From assembly GCA_002440235.1 (NCBI GenBank), contig DJRZ01000006.1:4925-60133 (forward strand): a DNA stretch of 55,209 nt, read 5' to 3'. A program made the translations under genes and the position numbers. Below the pieces are notes generated by a model. That model was not told the DNA's origin and did not search any database. It saw nothing but the letters and a program-made list of their open reading frames with translations. How positions within the stretch are numbered: the stretch's first letter is position 1; every line of letters starts with the position of its first letter. Source of the DNA: Alphaproteobacteria bacterium UBA6347 (lineage in GTDB: Bacteria > Pseudomonadota > Alphaproteobacteria > CAAGCB01 > CAG-977). Of this stretch, positions 1 to 8,542 are shown piece after piece.

Positions 1-747
1 GGGCGCGTCTGCGGTTTTGACCTCCGCGGGCGTTTCCGGCTTTTCGGCGGTTTTGATTTCCGGCGCGGCGGTCGCGGCTTTTTCCGCCGCTTTCGGTTTT
101 TCAAGGGTTTTCAAAGCTTCCGCCAAATCCGCCAGCGTCTGTTTCGGCGCGTCGGCGATCGCGGACCGTTCGGACGCCGTTTCGACGGGAGCGGGCGCGG
201 GCTTGGACGGCTTCGCGGCGGGAACGGGTTTCGGCTTGGCGGCGGCGACCGTCTTTTTCGCTTCGGCTTTTTTCTTTTCGGCGATTTTCGCCCGTTCCGC
301 CTGTTCCAGAAAATGCTTGGACAGTTTCAATTCGGGCGCGGGCGCCGCGTTCAAAGCTTCTTCCGCCGATTTGACCGTCGTGTCGACCGCCAGAATTTTG
401 ACCTGCGGCACGGGTTTCGCGCGCGGCTTCAGCTTGTCGTGCTCGTCTTTGACGGCGGCTTCGCGCACCTGATAGCCTTTGGACTTTTGCGGCTTGGCGG
501 CGTTCTTCTTTTTCGGAGATTTAGCCGGTTTCGCCGGCGTTTTTTTCGGCGGTTCGGCTTTTTTCGCGGCGGGGGCGGTCAATACCGGCGCGTCGCTTTT
601 TTTCGCGGCGCGGTCGGACGAAATGGTGTCTTTGGGAATGAAATCCTCGGTCAAAACGTCCAGATCGACCGTAACCTGAGCAAAAGCCGCCCGTGCCGTC
701 AAAAATCCGACGGCGGCGAACAGGGCGGCTTTGGCTCGTAAATTCAA
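1..747 (-). CDS. Secreted Ala/Lys/Pro-rich protein (C-terminus outside window)
   Basis: I read an open frame of 249 codons from a TTG at 747 to the left edge, with an AGGAG ribosome-binding site 8 bases upstream and only 13 bases after the stop of the phosphatase gene, so it is probably the third gene of an efp-phosphatase operon. The N-terminus is a clear signal peptide: basic start, then an Ala/Phe/Leu/Val core ending near RAAFAQ. After it come about 220 residues of low-complexity Ala/Lys/Pro/Glu sequence, typical of periplasm-spanning or envelope-associated linkers. No folded domain is visible in the part present. A C-terminal OmpA-like or other peptidoglycan-binding domain is possible but lies outside the window. 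I do not recognise the gene. Confidence 0.75.
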   Translation of the reverse strand, partial: MNLRAKAALFAAVGFLTARAAFAQVTVDLDVLTEDFIPKDTISSDRAAKKSDAPVLTAPAAKKAEPPKKTPAKPAKSPKKKNAAKPQKSKGYQVREAAVKDEHDKLKPRAKPVPQVKILAVDTTVKSAEEALNAAPAPELKLSKHFLEQAERAKIAEKKKAEAKKTVAAAKPKPVPAAKPSKPAPAPVETASERSAIADAPKQTLADLAEALKTLEKPKAAEKAATAAPEIKTAEKPETPAEVKTADAP

Positions 748-760
748 GGGAGCGGCTCCT

Positions 761-1879
761 TTACTCCTTTGCGGGGGCGGGGGCGATCGCGGTTTCGAAC
801 TGCTTGAACGCGTCCGATTTTTCCGAAATCGCCAACGCTTTTTTGAACGGCGCGAACATCAGGTCGTTCGTCGCGATGATCGTTCCCGCGTTCACGACGG
901 ACGCGGAATCCTCTCTGCCGTCATAGGTGCAGACGCGACCGCCCGCCTCTTTGACGATCAGCTGACCCGCGGCGACGTCCCAAGGTTTGATGTCTTCTTC
1001 GAAATAGCATTCGAAGCGACCCGCGGCGACGTAAGCCAGATCCAGCGACGCGGCGCCCATGCGGCGGACGCCCGCCGTTTTCTGCATCATCGGCATCAGC
1101 TGGCGCACGAAACGGTCGGGGTTGGAATGCCCGAAATGCGGGATTCCCGTCACGACGACGGATTCGTTCATCAAATTGCGGTTGGAAACGTGAATGCGGC
1201 GGGTGCCCGACGCCGTCATCGCCCACGCGCCGCCGCCGCGTTCGGCGTAGAACAGGTCGCCCGTGACGGGGTTGAAAACGACGCCCGCGATGATGTCGTT
1301 GTCTTCCTGCAAAGCCAGAGAAATCGCGAAGTGCGGAACGGCGTGCAGGAAATTGCTGGTGCCGTCCAGCGGATCGACGATCCAGCGGTGGGACGTGTCC
1401 TCGCCCGCTTTGACGCCGCTTTCCTCTTGCAAAAAGCCGTAGCGGGGGCGGACTTTCAGCAGATATTCGCGCAGTGTTTTTTCGGAATTGAAATCCGCCG
1501 TCGACGCGAAATCGGCGGCGCCTTTTTTCGAAATCTGCAACTGTTCCAGTTCGCCGAAGTCGCGCACCAGACCGCGACCGGCTCTCTGCACCGCCTGAAT
1601 CATGACGTTCAGGGTCGGCGACAGCGACGAAATGAATCTGTCCTGACGCGATTCGCGGAACTGTTCCGCGGGATCGGGACGGTTGCGGACGGGAAAAGCC
1701 TGCGGCTGCAGTCCCGCCGCCTGTTCGGATTTCTGCTGCAACAATTCCAGCGCGCGGGTTTTGATTTCCGATTTGCGCTGGAACGTTTTGCGTTCAGCCG
1801 AAAGTTCCTCCGCGACGGCGCGGCGCACGGTCGTCCGTCTGAACGACGGACGCGGCGGCTTGATGGTCGATTTGGGCAT
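761..1879 (-). CDS. Inositol-monophosphatase family protein (SuhB-like) with N-terminal extension
   Basis: The Mg-dependent sugar/inositol phosphatase fold is clear from residue ~90 onward: motif DPLDGTSNF at 169-177 (metal-binding acids) and WDVAAG followed by EAGGRV near the C-terminus, the two IMPase signatures. The 372-residue length is about 90 residues above the usual alphaproteobacterial protein, which normally begins at the equivalent of residue ~90 (SPTLNVMIQ). The extra N-terminus is rich in Lys/Arg/Gln and looks disordered or helical. The start at 1879 has an AAGAAAGG ribosome-binding site, and I see no good internal ATG/GTG/TTG near residue 90, so the extension seems real. It lies 27 bases after efp, a common alphaproteobacterial pairing. 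The substrate (inositol phosphate or another phosphomonoester) cannot be read from sequence. Confidence 0.88.
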   Translation of the reverse strand: MPKSTIKPPRPSFRRTTVRRAVAEELSAERKTFQRKSEIKTRALELLQQKSEQAAGLQPQAFPVRNRPDPAEQFRESRQDRFISSLSPTLNVMIQAVQRAGRGLVRDFGELEQLQISKKGAADFASTADFNSEKTLREYLLKVRPRYGFLQEESGVKAGEDTSHRWIVDPLDGTSNFLHAVPHFAISLALQEDNDIIAGVVFNPVTGDLFYAERGGGAWAMTASGTRRIHVSNRNLMNESVVVTGIPHFGHSNPDRFVRQLMPMMQKTAGVRRMGAASLDLAYVAAGRFECYFEEDIKPWDVAAGQLIVKEAGGRVCTYDGREDSASVVNAGTIIATNDLMFAPFKKALAISEKSDAFKQFETAIAPAPAKE

Positions 1880-1906
1880 GATGTCGGACGCCTTTCTTCA
1901 AATCAG

Positions 1907-2470
1907 TTATTTCGCGCGTTCGACATAGGTGTTGTCGATCGTGGAAACGACGATTTTGTCGCCGGTCGCGACGAACGGGGGAACGCCGATGCGCAGACCG
2001 TTGTCCAAAACGGCGGGTTTGTAGGACGACGAAACGGTCTGTCCCTTGATCACGGGTTCGGTTTCGACGACCGTTTGAATGACCTTGGCGGGCAGTTCGA
2101 CGCCGACGGGGCGTCCTTCGATGAATTCGACGACGACTTCCATGTTGTCCTGCAGATAGGCGGCGCGGTCGCCCAGCATTTCCTTGGGGATCGTGAACTG
2201 GTCGTAGGTGTCGACCATCATGAACGTGTAGTCGCTGCCGTCGGAATACAGGTACTGGCAATCGCGGTCCTCGCTCATCAGTTTTTCGACGAAATCGGCG
2301 GTGCGCCAGCGTTGTTCGGTTTTAACGCCCGTGGCGACGTCGCGCATTTTGACCTGAATGGTGGCGTTTCCCTTTCCGGGAATGACCAGTTCGTAGTCAA
2401 TCACGACGCACGGTTTGCCGTTGTATTCGATGACCCAGCCCGGACGGATCTGGTTAGCTTGCATTTTCAT
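1907..2470 (-). CDS. efp: Translation elongation factor P
   Basis: EF-P binds between the P and E sites of the ribosome and relieves stalling at polyproline stretches. The 187-residue protein has the three-domain EF-P layout, with the tip loop PGKGN at residues 31-35. Lys33 is the position modified by EpmA in bacteria such as E. coli. I chose the start at 2470 (MKMQAN) because an AAGGA site lies 8 bases upstream; ATG 2464 is the alternative, and the further in-frame ATG at 2503 adds a non-homologous tail. The divergent neighbour is epmA, which fits lysylation of Lys33. No epmB (lysine 2,3-aminomutase) is seen in the window. Confidence 0.96.
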   Translation of the reverse strand: MKMQANQIRPGWVIEYNGKPCVVIDYELVIPGKGNATIQVKMRDVATGVKTEQRWRTADFVEKLMSEDRDCQYLYSDGSDYTFMMVDTYDQFTIPKEMLGDRAAYLQDNMEVVVEFIEGRPVGVELPAKVIQTVVETEPVIKGQTVSSSYKPAVLDNGLRIGVPPFVATGDKIVVSTIDNTYVERAK

Positions 2471-2581
2471 GAGTTTTTTCCTTGTATATTGAAAGAAAGC
2501 CAATAAAATTTATGCCAAAAACTAACAGATTAGCTTTCCGAACGCAAGAGTTCTGCGCTAAAAAATATCGGGAGAACGTTT

Positions 2582-3631
2582 ATGAACAGTCAAATTCCTT
2601 TCTGGCACCCCGCGGAATACGCCCGCCGTCTGCCCGTTTTGAAACGGCGCGCGGCGGTGATCGACGCGATTCGCCGTTTTTTCACCGAACGGGACTTTTT
2701 AGAGGTCGAAACCCCGATCCTGCAGATTTCGCCGGGGCTCGAACCGCACTTGAAGGCTTTTAAAACCGAACTGGTCGAACCGTTCGGGCAAGCCGACCGC
2801 GACATGTACCTGCACACGTCGCCCGAATTCACGATGAAAAAACTGCTGGCGGCGGGGCTGCCGAAAATCTTTCAGATGGCGCGCGTTTTCAGAAACGAGG
2901 AACGGTCCAAACGCCACCACCCCGAATTTATCATGCTGGAATGGTATCGGGCGCGCGCCGACTACACCGTTTTGATGGACGATACCGTCGAACTGGTGCG
3001 GGCTTGCGCGCGGGCGGGCGGCGCGGACGTGCTGAAAGACGGCGATCTGGAGGTCGATCCGTTCAAGGAATGGGAACGCGTTTCGATCGCCGAAGCCTGC
3101 CGCGAATACGCGGGATTCGATCTGGAATCGACCCTGCCCGACGAACCGACGCTGGAACCCGATCCGAAACCGCTGGCGAAGGTCGCGGAAAAGCTGGGGA
3201 TCGGGGTTTCCCCCGACGACCGCTGGGACGACATTTATTTCCGCATCGCGTTTGAAAAAATCGAACCGAGGCTGGGACGCGGCGTGCCGACGATTTTGTA
3301 CGACTATCCCGTGTGCATGGCGGCTCTGTCCCGCAAGAAACCGTCGGATCCGCGCTTTGCCGAACGGTTCGAGGTCTATGTCGGCGACACCGAGCTGGGC
3401 AACGCCTTTTCCGAACTGACGGACGCGGCGGAACAGCGGCGGCGTTTCGAATACGACATGGATTTAAAGGAAAAGCTGTACGGCGAACGCTATCCGATCG
3501 ACGACGATTTCATCAACGCCGTCGCCGCGATGCCCGACGCCGCCGGAATCGCGATCGGCGTCGACCGTCTGGTCATGCTGATCGCGGGCGTCGAACGAAT
3601 CGAAGACGCGATGTGGGCGCCGGTCGCATGA
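2582..3631 (+). CDS. epmA: EF-P lysine lysyltransferase (PoxA/GenX)
   Basis: This 349-residue protein is a truncated class II lysyl-tRNA synthetase catalytic core without the anticodon-binding domain, the defining feature of EpmA/GenX. It activates lysine (beta-lysine in E. coli) and attaches it to EF-P. Visible are the class II motif 2 region (RVFRNEERSKRHHPEF), the GNAFSELTDAAEQRRRF block and motif 3 (GIAIGVDRLVMLIAG). The start ATG at 2582 follows a GGGAG site. It is divergent from efp, with about 110 bases between their starts, so enzyme and substrate are genomically paired. Its last codons overlap the next gene by 4 bases (ATGA). Confidence 0.95.
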   Translation: MNSQIPFWHPAEYARRLPVLKRRAAVIDAIRRFFTERDFLEVETPILQISPGLEPHLKAFKTELVEPFGQADRDMYLHTSPEFTMKKLLAAGLPKIFQMARVFRNEERSKRHHPEFIMLEWYRARADYTVLMDDTVELVRACARAGGADVLKDGDLEVDPFKEWERVSIAEACREYAGFDLESTLPDEPTLEPDPKPLAKVAEKLGIGVSPDDRWDDIYFRIAFEKIEPRLGRGVPTILYDYPVCMAALSRKKPSDPRFAERFEVYVGDTELGNAFSELTDAAEQRRRFEYDMDLKEKLYGERYPIDDDFINAVAAMPDAAGIAIGVDRLVMLIAGVERIEDAMWAPVA

Positions 3632-4098
3632 CGCCGCTGAAAAAGCTTTTTTTCGCGGGCGTCGCGCTCGCCGTAGAAATCACGGGATTTTCCGAACGGT
3701 TCGTTCTGTTTTTAATCGCGGGCGGCGTGAACACGATGTTCTACTACGGCGTGTACGCCCTGCTGATTTGGCTGAAAACGCCGTATCCGGTCGCCGTCGT
3801 TCTGGCGACGGCGTGCGGGGTCGCGTTCAATTTCAACACGTTCGGGCGTTTCGTTTTCAAACAGTTCGAAACGCGGCTGATCTTTCGTTTCGCGGGCGTC
3901 TACGCCGTCGTCGCGTCGGTCAACATCGCGGGCATCAAGCTGCTTGAACTGTGCGGCGTGTCAAACCGGTACGTCGCCGGAGCCTTGCTGACTCTGCCCG
4001 CCGCCCTGCTGGGCTACGTCCTGAACGGGACGTTCGTGTTCAACCGCCCAGCGGCTTTACCCGAAAGTCGGCCGAATCCGACGAATCCGACGGATTGA
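3628..4098 (+). CDS. GtrA-like membrane protein
   Basis: A 156-residue integral membrane protein with about four hydrophobic segments. It has the GtrA/DPMS family pattern: FLIAGGVNTMFYYGVYALL in helix 1-2, the internal FNFNTFGRFVF motif, and a final helix followed by LNGTFVF. Members are thought to help move or present polyprenyl-linked sugars across the inner membrane. The start ATG at 3628 overlaps the epmA stop (ATGA), indicating translational coupling. The C-terminal ~20 residues (Pro/Asn/Thr-rich) overlap the convergent ThiE-like gene by 59 bases. Substrate unknown, since no glycosyltransferase gene lies alongside. Confidence 0.85.
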   Translation: MTPLKKLFFAGVALAVEITGFSERFVLFLIAGGVNTMFYYGVYALLIWLKTPYPVAVVLATACGVAFNFNTFGRFVFKQFETRLIFRFAGVYAVVASVNIAGIKLLELCGVSNRYVAGALLTLPAALLGYVLNGTFVFNRPAALPESRPNPTNPTD

Positions 4099-4516
4099 AG
4101 TCCACGCAGGGCAGGTTGAACAGTTCCGCCCACCATTCGGTCAGCTCTTTGGCGTTTTCGCCGTCGAATCCGATATAGTCGGCGCCAGCTTCGCCCGCGC
4201 GCATCGCTTCGTCGCGGGTGGCGCACAGGACGCCCAGCGCGATGTCGCCGATTTTCGACCGGATCTTCTTGATGTCGGGGCGGTAATCGATCTGCACGCC
4301 GTCGGCGCCGATCCTCAACGCGGTTTCGACGTCGTTTTTGACGATGAACGCGACGTTTTCAGCCTGAACCGCCGCCGCGAACTTCCGCAGTTCCGCGTCC
4401 GTCATTCCCGCCGGATCGCACAGCAGGGCGTCGGGGCGTCCGGCTTTTTCCTTGGCGAAAGAGGTAATCGGATCGGGCGTTTCCGCGCCGCAAATCAAAT
4501 AAAGTCCCTGTTTCAT
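4040..4516 (-). CDS. ThiE-like (thiamine-phosphate synthase family) protein
   Basis: A 158-residue TIM-barrel-like protein similar to thiamine phosphate synthase/TENI: LYLIC at the N-terminus, then a central stretch FIVKNDVETALRIGADGVQI, then LGVLCATRDEAMRAGEAGADYIGF. The start at 4516 (MKQGLYL) has an AAAGGA site 6 bases upstream; an ATG 15 bases further out lacks one. At 158 residues it is shorter than ordinary ThiE (about 200-220), and the C-terminal GG phosphate-binding part is hard to identify, so it may be a ThiE relative with another role. No other thiamine gene is nearby. It converges on and overlaps the GtrA-like gene. Confidence 0.75.
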   Translation of the reverse strand: MKQGLYLICGAETPDPITSFAKEKAGRPDALLCDPAGMTDAELRKFAAAVQAENVAFIVKNDVETALRIGADGVQIDYRPDIKKIRSKIGDIALGVLCATRDEAMRAGEAGADYIGFDGENAKELTEWWAELFNLPCVDFNPSDSSDSADFRVKPLGG

Positions 4517-4665
4517 CGCGTATCCTTTCAAATCAGCTGGATTATTACGTCAGAATGCGACGCGTTTGTCAACACGGGCGCGAAAAAGTCGAAGAACGCT
4601 GTTGCACAAAAAAGACAACGCCTTTATCCTGACAGAAATCGTTTTGCATCAAAGGGGATATCGCT

Positions 4666-5277
4666 TTGGGGATTCATGAACAGCTGGAAAAGGCGGCGCA
4701 AGCCTTGACCTCCGCCGTCGACCGGTTGGAGCGGGCGGCGGGAAAAATCGCCGAAAAACAGCGTGAAATCGACGCTTTGCACGCCAAATGCGGGGAATTG
4801 CAGTCGGCGCTGGATCGCGCGGGCGACGAATTGGCGCGGGAACGCAAAAGCGAATCGGATTTCGAAAAACTGCGCGCCGAACGCGACGATCTGATGAACG
4901 CGCGCAACCGTCTGGTGGCGGAGAAGAACCAGCTGCTGGGCGAACGCGAGCAGTTTAAAAAGTTCCACGCCGCATGGGACCGCGAACGCCCCGCGCTGAT
5001 CAAAGCCAAAGAGGACGCCGAACGCGAGGTCTCGCGCCTGAAAAGCGACGCGGCGGCGGGCGGCGCGAACGGAACGGAGGACGGCGAGGCGGAACGCCTG
5101 CGCGGCGAATTGCGCCGCGTGTCGGAATCGGAACAAAATCTGGCGAGGCAAAAGGAAAGCCTGTCCATCGAGCTGGACGGCGTGCGCCGCGCTTACGACG
5201 ATTTGAAACGCGTGGCGGAACAGGCGTCCGAACAGCTGGATTCGACGCTGGCGGAACTGAAAGCGTTAAGGGGGTAG
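4666..5277 (+). CDS. Coiled-coil protein upstream of zapA
   Basis: A 203-residue protein that is almost entirely charged heptad-rich helix, with repeated E/K/R/A/L and no membrane segment. Start TTG at 4666 follows AAAGGGG with normal spacing; the first residues MGIHEQLEKAAQAL look genuine. It is 2 bases from zapA and likely shares its transcript. Short coiled-coil proteins directly upstream of zapA and 6S RNA are common in alphaproteobacteria and are usually unnamed. A cell-division role is inferred from context only; low-complexity coiled coil prevents a firmer assignment. Confidence 0.8.
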   Translation: MGIHEQLEKAAQALTSAVDRLERAAGKIAEKQREIDALHAKCGELQSALDRAGDELARERKSESDFEKLRAERDDLMNARNRLVAEKNQLLGEREQFKKFHAAWDRERPALIKAKEDAEREVSRLKSDAAAGGANGTEDGEAERLRGELRRVSESEQNLARQKESLSIELDGVRRAYDDLKRVAEQASEQLDSTLAELKALRG

Positions 5278-5279
5278 TC

Positions 5280-5603
5280 ATGGCGGTCGTGCAGTTGTCC
5301 ATCGGCGGACAGAAATATTCCGTTTCCTGCGGCGCGGGGCAAGAGGACACGCTGAACGCGCTGGCGCTGATGCTGGACGAAAAGGTCCGGCAGGTCAAAG
5401 CCCGCGCCCCCGTCGGCGAATCCATGGGGCTGGTGATGGGAGCTTTGCTGCTGGCGGGGGATTTGTCCGACCGCAACCAGCAGTTGGTCGCCCGGCAACA
5501 GGAAAGCGCCGTTTCGCCCGAAACGCTCGCCGCGACGGCGGAAACGACGGAAAAAATGGCGGAACGCATTTCAGGTGTTGCCGAATTGATCGAAAATGCG
5601 TAA
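5280..5603 (+). CDS. zapA: Cell division protein ZapA
   Basis: ZapA binds FtsZ and bundles protofilaments at the division ring. The 107-residue product has the family N-terminal fold (VVQLSIGGQKYSVSCGAGQE, then LNALALMLDEKVRQV) and a C-terminal helix for tetramerisation. The start ATG at 5280 lies 2 bases after the preceding stop, with AGGGGGTAGTC as ribosome-binding site. The order zapA - 6S RNA - 5-formyl-THF cyclo-ligase is widely conserved in proteobacteria and supports the call. Confidence 0.92.
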   Translation: MAVVQLSIGGQKYSVSCGAGQEDTLNALALMLDEKVRQVKARAPVGESMGLVMGALLLAGDLSDRNQQLVARQQESAVSPETLAATAETTEKMAERISGVAELIENA

Positions 5604-5795
5604 TCTGAATGCGGGGGAGACGACTTCTCGATTCGTTAGAATCCCGCTGGTACTCGGGGCCAACGTTTTTAATATCGGGAGCTGTCCCTGCGACGGACGA
5701 CGAGCTTTGATTCCTTAGTTCGAAATCCGGTCGCATTACGGCGCCCACCTATACAAAGCGGCCCACGCGACGCGTGAGTTGGTTCGACGGTCACG
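5604..5795 (+). ncRNA. ssrS: 6S RNA (approximate ends)
   Basis: The ~190-base space between zapA and the cyclo-ligase gene has no plausible protein and carries alphaproteobacterial 6S features: a 5' part with GGTACTCGGGGCC near 5650 and a 3' part with CGGCGCCCACCT near 5740, with self-complementary G/C-rich arms either side. 6S RNA mimics an open promoter and sequesters sigma-70 RNA polymerase, mainly in stationary phase. Position next to ygfA-type 5-FCL is the classical one. Exact 5' and 3' ends were not determined. Confidence 0.8.
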
Positions 5796-5830
5796 GCAGT
5801 CTTTCCCCTTTTTGACGGAATGCGGATTCG

Positions 5831-6403
5831 ATGGATTATTCTTTTTTAAAACAAAAACTGCGCGCGAAAGCCGTCCGGTCGCGTTCCGAAATCGCGCCGG
5901 ACCACGCGCTGTGGTGCGCGCGGGAAATAGCGCGGCGGTTCAACGATCTGCCGCTGCCCGAAAATCCGGTCGTGTCCGCGTACTGGCCGATGAAAACGGA
6001 ACTGGACGTGCGTCCGCTGATGCTTTCCCTGCACAACGGGGGCGTTCCCGTCTGTCTGCCCGTCGTGGTCGGGACGGATCTGCCGCTGTCGTTCCGGCTG
6101 TGGCGTCCGGACGCGAAGCTGGTCGCGGGTCTCTACGGCACGGAACAGCCCGACGAAAAGTGCGAAGCGGTCGAACCGAACGTGCTGTTGCTGCCTTTGC
6201 TGGCTTTCGACCGTCGGGGCGGACGGCTGGGCTACGGCGGCGGATATTACGACCGCACGGTCGCCCGTTTGCGGCGAAAGGGAAAGCCCGTCGTCGTCGG
6301 CGTCGCGTTTTCCGATCAGGAAATCGATTCCGTCCCGTCCGAGGACACGGACGAAAAACTGGACTTCGTTTTAACCGAAGAAAAAATCATAAAGGGGCTT
6401 TGA
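5831..6403 (+). CDS. ygfA: 5-formyltetrahydrofolate cyclo-ligase
   Basis: Converts 5-formyl-THF to 5,10-methenyl-THF with ATP hydrolysis, recycling folate. The 190-residue protein has the family signatures: Lys/Arg-rich N-terminus (LKQKLRAKAVRSRSEI), SAYWPMKTELDVRPL, and the C-terminal nucleotide-binding block LAFDRRGGRLGYGGGYYDRTV. The start ATG at 5831 is 10 residues before the conserved region, as expected. It follows the 6S RNA and may be processed from the same transcript. The stop overlaps the next start by 1 base (TGATG). Confidence 0.93.
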   Translation: MDYSFLKQKLRAKAVRSRSEIAPDHALWCAREIARRFNDLPLPENPVVSAYWPMKTELDVRPLMLSLHNGGVPVCLPVVVGTDLPLSFRLWRPDAKLVAGLYGTEQPDEKCEAVEPNVLLLPLLAFDRRGGRLGYGGGYYDRTVARLRRKGKPVVVGVAFSDQEIDSVPSEDTDEKLDFVLTEEKIIKGL

Positions 6404-7218
6404 TGCGCATTTTGTTTTTGGGGGACGTCGTCGGCAAGTCGGGACGCCGTCTGGTGACCGAAACCCTGCCCGACTTCCGCCGCAGGCACAAGGTCGACTT
6501 CGCGATCGTGAACGGGGACAACGCCGCCCACGGTTTCGGGCTGAGCCAAAGCGTCCTGCGCGAGCTGTTTCAGTGCGGCGCGGACGTCGTGACGTCGGGC
6601 AACCACGGCTGGATCGCCAAAGAGATGCAGCCTTTGCTGGACACGGAAAACCGTCTGCTGCGTCCCGCCAACTATCCCGAAGGCGCGGCGGGCAAGGGCG
6701 CGGGGCTGTACCGCCTGCCCGACGGGCGCAAGGTCGCCGTCCTGCATCTGCAGGGGCGGGTCTACATGGATTCGATCGAAAACCCCTTCGCCGCCGCGAA
6801 ACGGTGGACGGACGCGGTGCGTCTGGGACGCGACGTTCAGGCGATGGTCGTCGATCTGCACGCCGAAGCGACAAGCGAAAAAATGGCGATGGGGCAGTAT
6901 CTGGACGGTTCGGTCAGTCTGGTCGTCGGCACGCACACGCACGTTCCGACGGCGGATGCGCAGATTTTGCCCAAGGGGACGGCGTATCAGACCGACGCGG
7001 GCATGTGCGGCTGTTTCGATTCCGTCATCGGCATGAACAAGGTCGAACCGATCGCGCGCTTCGTCACCAACAGGGCGACCGAGAAATATTCCCCCGAAAA
7101 GGGCGACGCGACCGTGTGCGGCGTTTTGGTCGACACGAACGACCAAACGGGGCTGGCTGAAAAAATTTATATGATTCGGTACGGCGGACGGTTACAGGAA
7201 TCTTTACCGCCGCTTTAA
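6403..7218 (+). CDS. YmdB-type metallophosphoesterase (TIGR00282 family)
   Basis: A 271-residue calcineurin-like phosphoesterase of the family that includes Bacillus YmdB, a 2',3'-cyclic nucleotide phosphodiesterase. Metal ligands are visible in order: FLGDVVG at the N-terminus, NGDNAAHG, SGNHGW, DLHAEATSE and GTHTHVPTAD. The motif usually written GNHxWD/GNHIW is GNHGW here. Start at 6403 overlaps the 5-FCL stop, so the two are cotranscribed. Physiological substrate in proteobacteria is not established. Confidence 0.9.
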   Translation: MRILFLGDVVGKSGRRLVTETLPDFRRRHKVDFAIVNGDNAAHGFGLSQSVLRELFQCGADVVTSGNHGWIAKEMQPLLDTENRLLRPANYPEGAAGKGAGLYRLPDGRKVAVLHLQGRVYMDSIENPFAAAKRWTDAVRLGRDVQAMVVDLHAEATSEKMAMGQYLDGSVSLVVGTHTHVPTADAQILPKGTAYQTDAGMCGCFDSVIGMNKVEPIARFVTNRATEKYSPEKGDATVCGVLVDTNDQTGLAEKIYMIRYGGRLQESLPPL

Positions 7219-7272
7219 ATGGTGGTAAAAGGGTATCGAAATTGGTTTTAACCTCAATGATCGAGGAGTGTT

Positions 7273-8022
7273 ATGTCAGGTCATTCACAATTTAAAAACA
7301 TCATGCACCGCAAAGGCGCGCAAGACAAAATCCGCGCCCGCACGTTTTCGAAACTGGGCCGCGAAATCACGGTCGCCGCGAAATCGGGACTGCCCGACCC
7401 CGCTTACAACCCGCGTCTGCGCGCCGCCATCGCCGCCGCCCGCGCCGAAAACATGCCCAAGGACAACATCAAACGCGCGATTGAAAAAGCCGCCGCGGGC
7501 GACGCCGCGAACTATGAAGAAATCCGGTACGAAGGTTTCGGTCCGGGCAACGTCGCCGTCATCGTCGAAGCGTTGACCGACAATCCCAAGCGCACCGCGC
7601 CGATCGTCCGTTCGATTTTCGGCAAAGCCGGCTGCGTCATGGGCGAAACGGGTTCCGTCGCGTTCAATTTCCAGCGCGTCGGTCTGATCGAATACCCCGC
7701 CGCCGTCGCCGAAGCCGACGCGATGTTCGAAGCCGCTTTGGAAGCCGGCGCCGACGACGTCGAATCCGACGAGGAAACGCACCGCATTCTGTGCGCCCCC
7801 GACGATCTGGGCGCTGTTCGCGAAGCTTTGGAAGCCAAATTCGACACCCCGACCGTCTGCCGTTTCGACTGGAAACCGCTGGTCGAAGCCGAATTGACCG
7901 ACGCCGAAGTCGCCAAGAAATTCTTTGATTTCGTCGAAACCCTGAACGACGAGGAAGACGTCCAGCGCGTCGCGTCGAACGTGTCCGTTTCCGACGAAAT
8001 CATGGCGAAACTGGAAGGCTGA
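7273..8022 (+). CDS. yebC: YebC/PmpR family DNA-binding regulator
   Basis: A 249-residue YebC protein. It has the canonical N-terminus [17 protein letters not shown] (here SQF where SKW is most frequent), a helical domain with [20 protein letters not shown], and the [17 protein letters not shown] block. YebC proteins have been described as transcription regulators and, more recently, as ribosome-associated factors easing polyproline stalling, a possible functional link with efp in this window. It begins after a GAGGAG site and sits 1 base upstream of ruvC, the usual yebC-ruvCAB operon. Confidence 0.95.
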   Translation: MSGHSQFKNIMHRKGAQDKIRARTFSKLGREITVAAKSGLPDPAYNPRLRAAIAAARAENMPKDNIKRAIEKAAAGDAANYEEIRYEGFGPGNVAVIVEALTDNPKRTAPIVRSIFGKAGCVMGETGSVAFNFQRVGLIEYPAAVAEADAMFEAALEAGADDVESDEETHRILCAPDDLGAVREALEAKFDTPTVCRFDWKPLVEAELTDAEVAKKFFDFVETLNDEEDVQRVASNVSVSDEIMAKLEG

Positions 8023-8023
8023 T

Positions 8024-8542
8024 TTGGGCAAATCCGTCAGGATTTTGGGGCTTGACCCCGGCTTGCGCCATACAGGGTGGGCGGTAATCGATTCATGCGA
8101 TTCCCGCCTGTCCTTTGTCGCCGCCGGCGTCGCCGATTCGACGGATACGCTGACTTTGGCGGAACGTCTGGCGGAACTGCACCGCCAAATTCAAACGGTT
8201 ATCGCCGAATCCGAACCGGCGGAGGCGGCGATCGAACAGACTTTCGTCAATAAAAACCCCGAATCGACGTTGAAGCTGGGACAGGCGAGGGGCGCGGTTC
8301 TGCTGGCGCCCGCGCTGGCGGGGATTTCCGTGTCGGAATACACGCCGAACCAGATTAAAAAAGCCGTCGTCGGCGCGGGACACGCCGAAAAACGACAGGT
8401 GGACATGATGGTGCACACTTTGCTGCCCGCGGCGGGAAAGCTGCGTCCCGACGCGGCGGACGCTTTGGCGGCGGCGATCTGCCATTCCTATATGCGCGTG
8501 ACGGCGGAACGAATGAAATTGCTGGCGGAGCTGATGAAATGA
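8024..8542 (+). CDS. ruvC: Holliday junction endonuclease RuvC
   Basis: RuvC resolves Holliday junctions by symmetric nicking. The 172-residue protein shows the four catalytic acids with E. coli-like spacing: Asp11 (GLDPG), Glu71 (AAIEQTF), and Asp143 and Asp146 (PDAADA). The start is TTG at 8024, 1 base after the yebC stop; this start is required because the conserved RILGLDPG begins at residue 6. The stop overlaps the ruvA ATG (ATGA). Confidence 0.97.
   Translation: MGKSVRILGLDPGLRHTGWAVIDSCDSRLSFVAAGVADSTDTLTLAERLAELHRQIQTVIAESEPAEAAIEQTFVNKNPESTLKLGQARGAVLLAPALAGISVSEYTPNQIKKAVVGAGHAEKRQVDMMVHTLLPAAGKLRPDAADALAAAICHSYMRVTAERMKLLAELMK

Noticed and set aside
731..2506. Long open frame (591 codons) on the plus strand opposite the phosphatase and efp genes
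   Set aside because: Antisense to two clear genes and Arg/Phe/Asp-rich, as expected from the complementary strand of GC-rich codon-biased genes.
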